This document shows positions 47,616 through 56,032 of a stretch of 64,000 nucleotides of DNA, piece by piece (the first letter of the stretch is position 1; the number at the start of each line of letters is the position of its first letter). The notes below the pieces were generated by a model, which did not search any database, was not told the DNA's origin, and was given only the letters and a program-made list of their open reading frames with translations. A program made the position numbers and the translations under genes. The DNA is from Nodularia spumigena CCY9414 (GTDB lineage: Bacteria; Cyanobacteriota; Cyanobacteriia; Cyanobacteriales; Nostocaceae), in the NCBI RefSeq assembly GCF_000340565.2, contig NZ_CP007203.1:1947545-2011544 (forward strand), in the 5' to 3' direction.

Positions 47616-48065
47616 TTACGGTTTGTCTGGGGAATTGCGATAACCATAAAAGTTAACACTGTATTCAGTAATCCGCACTCCTGTTTTTTGTTCAACTTGA
47701 CGGATTAATTCTTCTGGTAGTTCTATGTGAACATCAAGAAGTTGATTAGTATCTATACAGTTGACGTGACTATGGGAATCACTGATATTACCGTATAAAC
47801 GCCCGTCACAGCGTTCAATACATTCAATGATGCCCTGATTTGATAAGGCATCTAAATTTTGATAGACAGAAGTGTTACCAATTTCTTTACCTTGCTGGCT
47901 GAGGCGATCATAAATTTCTCTAGCAGAAAGATGTTCATTGGCTTGCCATAGCAGTTCTAAAATAAAGCGTCGCTGACGGCTGACGCGCATACCTAGCTGT
48001 TGACACCGCTCAAGGGCATCTTCTAGGGAACGAATTGGTTTTGGAGATATCGATGGATTTTGCAT
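47616..48065 (-). CDS. perR: Fur-family regulator, PerR/FurC type
   Basis: A 149-aa metalloregulator. The winged helix reads LGMRVSRQRRFILELLWQANEH and LSAREIYDRL..NTSVYQNLDALSNQGII, followed by the metal/dimerisation domain CDGRLYGNISDSHSHVNCID. The paired CxxC zinc sites of canonical Fur are absent, which together with overall resemblance points to the peroxide-sensing FurC/PerR of Anabaena rather than iron-responsive FurA. That assignment is from memory of the family. It is divergent from the CRR6 gene across 370 bp. Confidence 0.82.
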   Translation of the reverse strand: MQNPSISPKPIRSLEDALERCQQLGMRVSRQRRFILELLWQANEHLSAREIYDRLSQQGKEIGNTSVYQNLDALSNQGIIECIERCDGRLYGNISDSHSHVNCIDTNQLLDVHIELPEELIRQVEQKTGVRITEYSVNFYGYRNSPDKP

Positions 48066-48437
48066 AGTTAAGTTGGTTAACTATAAGGGGATTTTCCCGT
48101 TTCAATGTTTATTGGTTCTTTTGATATGTAAGAATGTTACATTAGTTATTTTGCCCGTACCTGTGTTGCTGCGGAATTTACAGTTTCAGGTGATAATTGT
48201 CTGTTGCTGGTTGGCGTTTGCTTGATTACACTTTCATCTTAAACAAACTCATTACAACTTTAACTTAAAATTGTGGCAAATGTCCAACTTTAGGTAGGTG
48301 TGATGTCTGCAAAATTAGGCGAATCCAGATAAAGTCAAGAATTAACTGGGTGTAAATGTTCCATTAAACCCACAAAAGCTGGTAGTGTGTATTCTCGATC
48401 CTACTGTTGAGCATAAAGTAAAGTGGCTGCGGAATCG
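48066..48437. other. Divergent promoter region between perR and CRR6 gene
   Basis: About 370 bp, AT-rich, with no gene and no hairpin repeat, which is unusual for this window. It may carry PerR autoregulatory sites, but I cannot assign a box with confidence. Confidence 0.45.
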
Positions 48438-48914
48438 ATGACAATCACGATCACACTCGATACTGACTACGTTAACAATTTAGATATTTCACCAGCCTTG
48501 ACGGTGATTTCGCCACTGCTGGAAGAAGGAGCGATCGCATCTCACGAACAGCAACTGAGTTTTGAGATAAAATACGCTTTAGAACCTGGAGATCCCCGCG
48601 AATTTTCCGAAATTCCAGAGTTAAGGCTGTGGTTTGTGCGTTTGGATGCCAAGTATCCCTGGTTACCATTTTTACTAGATTGGAAATCTGGAGAATTTGC
48701 TCGTTATACAGCCATGCTTGTACCACACCAATTCAGCGCTAAAGAAGGTATTCAATATAACCCTGAAGCTTTAGAAATATTTCTCATGCACAAAATTTTT
48801 ATCTTAGGTGATTGGCTCAAGCAACAAGGTATCCCCAGCCAATCGCGCTTAAAGTCTATGGCGCAAATGCTCGGTTATGACTTAGATGATGCCTTTTTTG
48901 AGATTTTTTCTTAA
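48438..48914 (+). CDS. CRR6/NdhI-assembly family protein (DUF1817)
   Basis: A 158-aa protein matching the chlororespiratory-reduction-6 family, which in plants and cyanobacteria helps assemble the NDH-1 complex (NdhI maturation). Characteristic blocks are REFSEIPELRLWFVRLDAKYPWLP, DWKSGEFARYTAMLVPHQF and a C-terminal SRLKSMAQMLGYDLDDAFF. The frame can start at a GTG (48423), but MTITITLDTDYVNNLDIS at 48438 is the natural start. It is the last intact native gene before the accessory island. Confidence 0.85.
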   Translation: MTITITLDTDYVNNLDISPALTVISPLLEEGAIASHEQQLSFEIKYALEPGDPREFSEIPELRLWFVRLDAKYPWLPFLLDWKSGEFARYTAMLVPHQFSAKEGIQYNPEALEIFLMHKIFILGDWLKQQGIPSQSRLKSMAQMLGYDLDDAFFEIFS

Positions 48915-48916
48915 GA

Positions 48917-48956
48917 ACCTCACCCCCAACCCCTCTCCTTAACAAGGAGAGGGGAG
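48917..48956 (+). repeat. CCTCTCCTTAACAAGGAGAGG hairpin repeat
   Basis: Immediately after the CRR6 stop, with the constant ACCTCACCCCCAACC leader. It may terminate CRR6 transcription. Confidence 0.8.
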
Positions 48957-48990
48957 ACTTTGATGCAAGTTAAAAACCTGTTTTTGTATC

Positions 48991-49191
48991 AATGCTGTAG
49001 CCAAATTACGAGGGTTCAATGGCTGTAGAAGCATTGTGAATAGGACCAACAGAGGTAAGCTTGGCAAAAATCTGGCCGTTGAAAATAGGCTAAGGCTGTT
49101 GCGGAAGCATTTTTAACATTTCCCGAACATATCGAAAACCCCGACAGTAAGCCTGAAGATCAACAATGCCAGAACCGGGATTGTTTTCACG
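48991..49191 (-). pseudogene. 3' fragment of IS4-type transposase (left copy)
   Basis: Reverse complement reads RENNPGSGIVDLQAYCRGF and continues to KMLPQQP, as in the right-hand copy, but has a TAG directly after QQP and about five other substitutions over 201 bp. Only the C-terminal tail and the IS end remain. Confidence 0.85.
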
Positions 49192-49339
49192 CAAAAGCGG
49201 CATCCTCCATCCCGTAGCGAGTATTTTTGCCCGTGCGTTTGTCCGGTAGCGACGACAAACGCTGGCGAAACGAACCGACGATGGTGTCGAACAAACCCCG
49301 TTCTTGCAACCGCTCTAGCTGTCTTGGATCTCTCAGATG
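49187..49339 (-). pseudogene. N-terminal fragment of an unrelated transposase
   Basis: Reverse frame HLRDPRQLERLQERGLFDTI, then VGSFRQRLSSLPDKRTGKNT and RYGMEDAAFA, stopping at the junction with the IS4-type fragment. The KRTGKNTRYGMEDAAFA pattern resembles the N-terminus of transposases seen in proteobacteria and some cyanobacteria (from memory). No start codon is needed, because it is a cut piece. Its GC content matches the sbt genes, so it probably travelled with them. Confidence 0.6.
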
Positions 49340-49410
49340 TCATTACAATACCGAGATTCCCAGTGCTTGAACAGCTTCTTGCCAAAATGAGAATTGCTGG
49401 GGTTTTGAGT

Positions 49411-50271
<861 letters not shown>

Positions 50272-51351
50272 ATGGATTTTTTATCCGATTTCTTGACGCT
50301 CTTCCTGGCGAAGTTGCAGTCCCCGACACTCGGCTTTCTGATTGGCGGTATGGTTGTTGCCGCCGTCAATAGCCGATTGCAAATTCCAGATGCGATCTAT
50401 AAGTTCATCGTCTTCATGCTGCTCATCAAAGTCGGACTGAGCGGCGGCATTGCGATCCGCAATGCCGATCTAGCAAAGATGCTGTTGCCCGCCGTGTTCG
50501 CCGTGGTAGTGGGGATTCTGATCGTGTTCATCGGGCGCTACACGTTGGCCAAGCTGCCGAAAGTCAAAACTGTGGATGCCATTGCAACTGCGGGCTTGTT
50601 CGGTGCCGTGAGTGGTTCTACCCTCGCCGCCGCCCTGACGATACTGGAAACCGAAGGCATCGAATACGAGGCCTGGGCTGCCGCACTTTATCCCTTCATG
50701 GACATCCCAGCTCTGGTAACTGCGATCGTCTTGGCCAGCATTTATACGAGCAAGCAGCGCGATACCGCAGACGAGTATCTCAGCAAGCAGGAGTATTCCA
50801 GCAAGCAGGCTATTATCGCACGCGGGTATCCCAGCAAGCAGCACGAGCGGGTCAAAATATGGCCTATCGTGAAGGAAAGCCTCCAGGGATCTGCCCTATC
50901 GGCACTGTTACTCGGCCTCGCTCTAGGACTGCTAACCCGGCCGGAAAGTGTCTATGAGAGCTTCTTCAATCCCCTCTTCCGCGGCCTGCTTTCGATCCTG
51001 ATGCTGGTAATGGGCATGGAGGCCACCGCAAGGATCAGCGAGCTGCGCCGGGTCGGCCAGTGGTATGCCCTATATGCCTTTGTAGCGCCTCTACTGCATG
51101 GGTTCATCGCCTTCGGTTTCGGCATGATCGCCCACTACACCACGGGATTCAGCCTTGGCGGCGTTGTGATCCTGGCCGTCATCGCCGCCTCCAGTTCAGA
51201 CATCTCAGGGCCACCCACTTTACGAGCCGGTATCCCGTCGGCTAATCCCTCCGCCTACATCGGCGCGTCCACAGCCGTCGGCACGCCAGTTGCGCTTGCC
51301 TTGGGAATACCGCTCTACATCGGACTCGCCCAGGCGCTGATGGGCGGCTGA
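50272..51351 (+). CDS. sbtA: SbtA, sodium-dependent bicarbonate transporter
   Basis: High-affinity Na+/HCO3- symporter of the CO2-concentrating mechanism in the plasma membrane, 359 aa, two inverted five-helix halves. MDFLSDFLTLFLAKLQSPTL, KVGLSGGIAIRNADLAKMLL, GLFGAVSGSTLAAALTILE and AASSSDISGPPTLRAGIPSA are nearly diagnostic. The cytosolic loop (about residues 157-190), where SbtB inserts, contains four SKQ repeats (TSKQ, LSKQ, SSKQ, PSKQ) within 30 residues. GC content and codon use differ from neighbours, implying transfer, but the sequence is closely cyanobacterial in type. The frame is intact. Confidence 0.93.
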   Translation: MDFLSDFLTLFLAKLQSPTLGFLIGGMVVAAVNSRLQIPDAIYKFIVFMLLIKVGLSGGIAIRNADLAKMLLPAVFAVVVGILIVFIGRYTLAKLPKVKTVDAIATAGLFGAVSGSTLAAALTILETEGIEYEAWAAALYPFMDIPALVTAIVLASIYTSKQRDTADEYLSKQEYSSKQAIIARGYPSKQHERVKIWPIVKESLQGSALSALLLGLALGLLTRPESVYESFFNPLFRGLLSILMLVMGMEATARISELRRVGQWYALYAFVAPLLHGFIAFGFGMIAHYTTGFSLGGVVILAVIAASSSDISGPPTLRAGIPSANPSAYIGASTAVGTPVALALGIPLYIGLAQALMGG

Positions 51352-51384
51352 TCCCGGTGCGGTCGCGGCAAATCGCTATTAATG

Positions 51385-51498
51385 CTTTACAGCGTTGTTG
51401 ATGACCGCAGTGGCGTAGCCTATCAGGAATACCATGAAGTCTATGGAGAAGATGTCCGAGCCACCTTAAAGTTTTTGTCCAGGGATTATCATAATTAA
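51385..51498 (+). pseudogene. Internal fragment of an integrase/DDE-type transposase
   Basis: LYSVVDDRSGVAYQEYHEVY, then GEDVRATLKFLSRDYHN and a stop. The VDDRSGVAYQEYH strand resembles the first catalytic Asp region of retroviral-integrase-fold transposases (VVDDRSR-type). No N- or C-terminal part remains. It directly follows sbtA, so it probably marks the original right flank of the transferred segment. Confidence 0.6.
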
Positions 51499-51517
51499 TC
51501 ATTAATCTACAGAACTG

Positions 51518-51967
51518 TTGAATGTAGTGATTTTGGTGAAAACCAATCTCAAAACTAATGCTCCCAGTCACGTAATTTTGTTTTCTAGTGACCTAACTTT
51601 ATCTGATGATAAAATAATCGACTACTATAAACTGCGCTTCCAAATCGAATTTAATTTCCGGGATGCCAAACAATTTTGGGGATTGGAAGATTTTATGAAT
51701 AGAGGTCAAACTGCGGTAACTAATGCTGCCAATCTTTCTTTTTTCATCGTCAATTTATCCCATGATCTTTTAGCTCAGTTTCGTGAAAACAATCCCGGTT
51801 CTGGCATTGTTGATCTTCAGGCTTACTGTCGGGGTTTTCGATATGTTCGGGAAATGTTAAAAATGCTTCCGCAACAGCCTGAGCCTATTTTCAACGCCCA
51901 GATTTTTGCCAAGCTTACCTCTGTTGGTCGTATTCACAATGCTTCTACAGCCGTTGAACCCTCGTAA
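51518..51967 (+). pseudogene. C-terminal half of an IS4-family transposase (right copy)
   Basis: It contains IIDYYKLRFQIEFNFRDAKQ, which fits the IS4 Y-(2)-R-(3)-E-(6)-K signature exactly and carries the last catalytic Glu. FWGLEDFMNRGQTAVTNAAN and RYVREMLKMLPQQPEPIF follow. The two catalytic Asp regions are missing, so the protein would be inactive. Its last 201 bp recur inverted at 48991-49191. Confidence 0.9.
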
Positions 51968-51982
51968 TTTGGCTACAGTATT
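51782..51982 (+). repeat. Right arm of the island's 201-bp imperfect inverted repeat
   Basis: Matches the reverse complement of 48991-49191 with about five mismatches. Its outer end GGCTACAGTATT corresponds to AATGCTGTAGCC at the left boundary, giving the probable IS terminus. Confidence 0.9.
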
Positions 51983-52300
51983 GTTTGAAGAAGCCATTAT
52001 TTTAGCTTTTCTGGGTTTTATTCCCGGATTTGTTGTACCTTTGGGACTTTATCGCTTGGCTCGCAATGCCACAAATTTACCGATATACATGACTTTATTC
52101 AGGGCAGTCTTTGTGTTATTGCCAGGACTTACGCAAAATTATGAAAAAACGAACCACGAAGGACACAAAGGACACGAAGTTAAGAGGGTTTCAGAGAGTT
52201 CTTGCGTAAGTCCTAATTGCTAACAATAATTATGTGTACTATTTCGGGAATTATCGCCACTCAGAGATTACAATCTGCTGACCCTGCGGATATGTTTTAG
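51983..52300 (+). pseudogene. devC: devC-like ABC exporter permease, 3' remnant split by a MITE
   Basis: Before the MITE it reads FEEAIILAFLGFIPGFVVPL, then LYRLARNATNLPIYM and FRAVFVLL. After it, in another frame, it reads LTIIMCTISGIIATQRLQSA and DPADMF plus stop. Removing 98 bp (93-bp element plus one 5-bp duplication) joins the two into one frame ending in the DevC C-terminus. The 5' two thirds of the gene are absent because of the island. DevBCA-type exporters move glycolipids for the heterocyst envelope. This is a paralogue of unknown cargo and is dead. Confidence 0.85.
52123..52215. mobile_element. 93-bp MITE with 13-bp perfect terminal inverted repeats
   Basis: AGGACTTACGCAA (52124-52136) and TTGCGTAAGTCCT (52202-52214), with ATTGC on both sides (52118-52122 and 52216-52220) as target duplication. 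The interior has CACGAAGGACACAAAGGAC direct repeats. A solo terminus is at 22592-22604. Confidence 0.92.
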
Positions 52301-52380
52301 GGAGTGGGGGGAAGAGGCAGGGGGGCAGGGAGCAGGGAGCAGGGGGGAGAAGACGGTAATTTCCTAATGACTAATGACTA
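52301..52380 (+). repeat. GGGGCAGG/GGGAGCA tandem repeats plus ATGACTA STRR before devA
   Basis: G-rich repeats of the same family as the cobD insert and the 60456-60570 gap, then CTAATGACTAATGACTA, which supplies an alternative devA start at 52374. Confidence 0.75.
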
Positions 52381-52385
52381 TTCCT

Positions 52386-53108
52386 ATGATGGTTATCTCT
52401 ATTGAAAATCTGGATCATTACTTTGGTAGTGGTCAACTCAGTAAGCAGGTTTTATTCAATATCAATCTCACAATTAATGCCGGTGAGATTGTGATTATGA
52501 CAGGGCCTTCTGGTTCTGGGAAAACGACACTGCTAACTTTAGTGGGAGGGTTGCGTTCTGTCCAATCTGGTAGTATGCGAGTTTTAGACAGAGAACTATG
52601 TGGTGCTAGTTCTAAACAATTAACACAGGCGCGGCGAAGTAATGGTTATATATTTCAAGCTCATAATTTGCATGGTAGTTTAACAGCACTGCAAAATGTG
52701 CGGATGGGTTTGGAAGTGCAACCGCAAATTTCGCCCCAGGAAATGCTCCAGCAATCACAAGAAATGCTTACAGCAGTGGGTTTGGGAGAAAGATTGAATT
52801 ACTATCCGGATAATTTGTCTGGTGGACAAAAACAACGGGTAGCGAACTGACAAGTCAGCGCTTGCGCTATCGCGCGTGCGTTGGTAAGTCAGCCTAAAAT
52901 TGTTTTAGCCGATGAACCCACTGCTGCACTGGATAAACAATCGGGGCGCGATGTGGTGGAAATTATGCAAAAATTAGCCAAAGAGCAAGGCTGTACAATT
53001 TTGCTCGTCACCCACGATAACCGCATTTTAGATATCGCTGACCGGATTATCTACATGGAAGATGGTCATCTAGTTAGAAATGATGTAAGTAGTTTAAATA
53101 GTGCTTAA
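52386..53108 (+). pseudogene. devA: devA-like ABC exporter ATPase interrupted by an in-frame stop
   Basis: MMVISIENLDHYFGSGQLSK, Walker A TGPSGSGKTTLL, Q-loop YIFQAHNLHGSL and signature LSGGQKQRVA are followed by a 24-bp insert reading N-stop-QVSACA. The same frame then resumes IARALVSQPKIVLADEPTAA (Walker B) and LLVTHDNRILDIADRIIYME. All motifs of a DevA/MacB/LolD-type ATPase are otherwise intact. A single TGA at 52848-52850 separates the signature from Walker B, so the product is inactive unless the stop is read through. Confidence 0.9.
52845..52868 (+). repeat. 24-bp insertion in devA at a former HIP1 site
   Basis: Removing AACTGACAAGTCAGCGCTTG plus CGCT restores GTAGCGATCGCGCG, containing the HIP1 octamer GCGATCGC and a continuous RVAIARALVS frame. 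The core AGCGCTTGCGCTATCGCGCG resembles the folC insert at 34252-34284. Confidence 0.85.
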
Positions 53109-53130
53109 TGCGGAGTGGAAGGTTTTTCTC

Positions 53131-53279
53131 AGGGACTTCTAATAAATAAATTATCCAAATAAACGAACCACTCCAGGCACAGAGGACACAGAGTTAAGAG
53201 GATTTGAGTGGTTACTGAGCTTGTCGAAGTGAGGTTTTTTTCGTTAAGTGGTTGAGTGTTTTTTTATTTGGAAGTCCCT
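53131..53279. mobile_element. 149-bp MITE with AGGGACTTC termini
   Basis: AGGGACTTCTAATAAATAAA at the left, and the reverse complement of the right end AGGGACTTCCAAATAAAAAA. The interior contains ACCACTC/GAGTGGT arms, a CACAGAGGACACAGAG direct repeat and the TGAGCTTGTCGAAGTGAGG motif also seen near 41745. No coding capacity. Confidence 0.75.
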
Positions 53280-53321
53280 AAGCACTGTGGATGTTATTTT
53301 TACTCAGCACTCAGCACTGGT

Positions 53322-54278
53322 TCACCCAGCCCAAATTTTATCCAAAACGGTTTGGGGTGAAATATCCGCCATTTGACCTGTCGGTGATTTAATCGCCAGA
53401 AATTTATCACTTTTTGGCAACAACTTTGCTGGATCTGTAGGGCCAAATAGAGCAATAGTATAAGTTTGCACTGCCACACTGAGGTGAAGTAGTGGATCAT
53501 CGGTTGATAACATCAAACTTGCGCCGCCAATCATGGCCGCTATCTTGCCAATATTAGTAGGATAAGTCACTTTGATACCGGGAGTCCTTTCTAGGAGCGA
53601 TCGCCTAATTGGGTCATTTTCAGATCCTTGAATCACCACCACAGGTAAATCTGGCTGCTTTTGCTGACATTCTTGAATAATTTGCTGCCAATTTTCCACG
53701 GGGTAGAGTTTATCCACATCTGTTGGAGTTACCTGACTAGAACCAGCATGAATCAATATGTAGCCTGTTTCATTTACCCCCAAGCGTTTTTGTTCATTTT
53801 GTGACCACTCAATATCTGGCTTCAGTATATTCACTGCTAATTCTCGGCAAGGGGTTTTAATCCCAAACGGTTGCAGCAAATCGTGGTAAACTGCCGCCAC
53901 ATACTTGTTTGCTTGGAATGGTACAGAATCAGTGAGAAAACCTGCGCCTTTGCCTTGGTAGCCAACGCGGGTAGGAATTCCCGTTAACCAGAGTAAAAGA
54001 CCCATTAACCAGCTTTGTCCCACAGTGATGACGGCATCATACTCGCGATCGCGAATCGTGCCAACTAGATTGCTCCAATCCGCCAAACTGTTGCGGTCGT
54101 TATAATCGAAGCTCAGAACATCATTAACTGACTTGCTCACCCGGTAGGCAGCCTTTGACCGGGGTTCCACAACGACATCTAACTGAGCGTTAGGGTAATT
54201 ACGCTTTAAATCATCTAGTGTTGGGAAGAAAAGAATTTGGTCGCCAATTCCACCAGGAACAAGGGCTACTACTCGCAT
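53322..54278 (-). CDS. Glycosyltransferase family 9 (heptosyltransferase-like)
   Basis: A 318-aa GT-B glycosyltransferase. MRVVALVPGGIGDQILFFPTL is the family start with the glycine loop, and YDAVITVGQSWLMGLLLWLTG, YILIHAGSSQV and MIGGASLMLSTDDPLLHLSVA form the ADP-sugar-binding C-terminal half. The acceptor and sugar are unknown. Cyanobacterial lipopolysaccharide usually lacks heptose, so the substrate may differ from the enterobacterial model. Divergent from ispD. Confidence 0.85.
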   Translation of the reverse strand: MRVVALVPGGIGDQILFFPTLDDLKRNYPNAQLDVVVEPRSKAAYRVSKSVNDVLSFDYNDRNSLADWSNLVGTIRDREYDAVITVGQSWLMGLLLWLTGIPTRVGYQGKGAGFLTDSVPFQANKYVAAVYHDLLQPFGIKTPCRELAVNILKPDIEWSQNEQKRLGVNETGYILIHAGSSQVTPTDVDKLYPVENWQQIIQECQQKQPDLPVVVIQGSENDPIRRSLLERTPGIKVTYPTNIGKIAAMIGGASLMLSTDDPLLHLSVAVQTYTIALFGPTDPAKLLPKSDKFLAIKSPTGQMADISPQTVLDKIWAG

Positions 54279-54400
54279 AATATTTATTGACGCGTACTCG
54301 CTCCTTATTTTAGGTGAATATAGTCATTAGTCATTAGTCAAACAATTTGAGATTTGGGATTTGGGATTTTAGATTGACTCCCTATTTAACTAAAGTAAAG

Positions 54401-54453
54401 AAAATTCCGGCTCCCTCTCCTTACTTAAGGAGAGGGTTGGGGTGAGGTTCTAT
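54401..54453 (-). repeat. Left arm of inverted repeat flanking ispD
   Basis: CCGGCTCCCTCTCC, TTACTTAAGGAGAGG and GTTGGGGTGAGG. It equals the reverse complement of 55168-55219 except for one extra T. Confidence 0.88.
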
Positions 54454-54484
54454 ATTATTAGTCATTAATGTCTTGAGGTTTTCT

Positions 54485-55165
54485 GTGTATTTACTCATTC
54501 CATCGGCGGGTATCGGCAAAAGAATGGGAGGAACCCGTAATAAACTCCTCCTGGAAGTGCGATCGCAAGCAATCATTGCTTGGACTCTCAAAGCGGCGGC
54601 AGCAGCCAGTACAATCAAGTGGATCGGGATTATTTCTCAACCTTGTGATTGGCCTGAATTTAAAGACATTATTGCTGATTTAAATTTGACTAAACCAGTG
54701 GAATTTATTGCCGGGGGGGACACCCGTCAAGAATCTGTTTACAATGGCTTGCAGGCGCTCCCAGCCACCGCAGAACACGTATTAATTCATGATGGCGCAC
54801 GATGTTTGGCGACACCAGATTTACTCGACTCCTGCGCCGAAGCTATCCGCCAATGTTCTGGTTTAATTGCGGCTGTACCTGTGAAAGATACAATCAAAGT
54901 TGTGGATGATCATGGCATTATTCAAAGCACACCCGACCGACGGCAATTGTGGGCAGCACAAACACCTCAAGGGTTTAATGTCAAGTTATTGAAAGAATGT
55001 CACGCCCAAGGTGTGCGTCAAGGTTGGGAAGTAACTGATGATGCGGCTTTATTTGAAAAATGTGGAATTGAAGTCCAAATTGTCCCCGGAGAAGAGACTA
55101 ATTTAAAAATTACCACTCCACAAGATTTAGCGATCGCCGAATTTATCCTCAGTAACCGAGAATGA
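54485..55165 (+). CDS. ispD: 2-C-methyl-D-erythritol 4-phosphate cytidylyltransferase
   Basis: Third step of the MEP isoprenoid pathway. LLIPSAGIGKRMGGTRNKLL is the CTP-binding glycine-rich signature with conserved Arg and Lys. IHDGARCLATPDLL, VPVKDTIKVVD and QTPQGFNVKLLKE are also family blocks, ending VPGEETNLKITTPQDLAIAE. The frame opens at a TTG (54473), but the GTG at 54485 (MYLLIPSAGIG) gives the usual length of about 226 aa. The gene is enclosed by the inverted hairpin repeat. ispG of the same pathway lies at 59229. Confidence 0.94.
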   Translation: MYLLIPSAGIGKRMGGTRNKLLLEVRSQAIIAWTLKAAAAASTIKWIGIISQPCDWPEFKDIIADLNLTKPVEFIAGGDTRQESVYNGLQALPATAEHVLIHDGARCLATPDLLDSCAEAIRQCSGLIAAVPVKDTIKVVDDHGIIQSTPDRRQLWAAQTPQGFNVKLLKECHAQGVRQGWEVTDDAALFEKCGIEVQIVPGEETNLKITTPQDLAIAEFILSNRE

Positions 55166-55167
55166 GG

Positions 55168-55219
55168 ATAGAACCTCACCCCAACCCTCTCCTTAGTAAG
55201 GAGAGGGAGCCGGAATTTT
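55168..55219 (+). repeat. Right arm of inverted repeat flanking ispD
   Basis: Starts two bases after the ispD stop. The hairpin CCTCTCCTTAGTAAGGAGAGG may also terminate ispD. Confidence 0.88.
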
Positions 55220-55278
55220 GTTGATTTTATAAGTAGGCGGGTTGATTTAGAATACATTGGCAAAGCTGATATTCTACC

Positions 55279-55342
55279 AATGACAAATGACCAATGACTA
55301 ATGACCAATGACAAATGACAAATGACTAATGACTAATGACTA
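55279..55342 (+). repeat. STRR (ATGACAA / ATGACTA)n that supplies the scpB start
   Basis: About nine ATGACxA heptamers. The last, at 55336, reads straight into scpB. Confidence 0.88.
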
Positions 55343-55875
55343 CAGCAACAAAGATAGAAGCGATTCTGTATTTAAAAGGTAAACCCTTATCTCTGAGCGA
55401 AATAGCCGAGTATGCAGGGTGCGATCGCGCCACAGTCGAAGAAGGCATAATGGAGCTAATGGATAATTATGCTCACAGAGATAGTGCCTTAGAAGTCGTA
55501 GAAACTCCCACAGGTTATAGTTTGCAACTGCGGTCTGATTTTCAGGACTTAGTACAAACGCTGATTCCTGTAGAATTAGGACTAGGTGCATTAAGGACTT
55601 TAGCTGCGATCGCCTTAAATAACCCCATACTCCAAAGCGATTTAATTGAACTACGCGGTTCAGGAGTATATCAACACGTCCCGGAACTGGTGGAACTCGG
55701 TTTTGTGCGGAAACGCCGAGACAATGAGTCTCGCTCCTACTCCCTACAAGTCACACCGAAATTTCATCAGTATTTTCAACTTGAACAACTGCCCCAAATA
55801 TTAGAATATAGCCACAAAGAAGAACAGCTAGAACTAGACCTCACACCCAAAGAAGAAGTAAAACCTGCGAGTTAA
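55336..55875 (+). CDS. scpB: ScpB, segregation and condensation protein B
   Basis: Kleisin-associated subunit of the SMC-ScpAB condensin. A 179-aa protein with two winged-helix domains: KIEAILYLKGKPLSLSEIAE and GLGALRTLAAIALNNPILQS, with the conserved IRGxG-like ELRGSG and RKRR following. The start codon is in the STRR, and several in-frame or shifted ATGs of the array could compete. I take the one that joins MTTATKIEAILY. Confidence 0.92.
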   Translation: MTTATKIEAILYLKGKPLSLSEIAEYAGCDRATVEEGIMELMDNYAHRDSALEVVETPTGYSLQLRSDFQDLVQTLIPVELGLGALRTLAAIALNNPILQSDLIELRGSGVYQHVPELVELGFVRKRRDNESRSYSLQVTPKFHQYFQLEQLPQILEYSHKEEQLELDLTPKEEVKPAS

Positions 55876-56032
55876 ACAGAATCTCATCCACAAAAGTTTT
55901 TGATGCAGAATTTCTCTGTTGTAGACATAGACAGGGCTTTCCTAGATTAAAGTCCAACCTATACCAATAGAGAATGCAATAGGCTTGTACTATGGTTTAG
56001 AGTAGAATCAGCAACTAAGCTAAAATTTGCCA

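Noticed and set aside
47616-48065. Ferric uptake regulator FurA
   Set aside because: The paired CxxC motifs and HHHH block of FurA are missing. The sequence looks like the PerR/FurC branch.
49113-49385. Reverse open frame of 90 codons at the left island edge
   Set aside because: It runs out of frame through two transposase fragments. The correct frames show the fragments instead.
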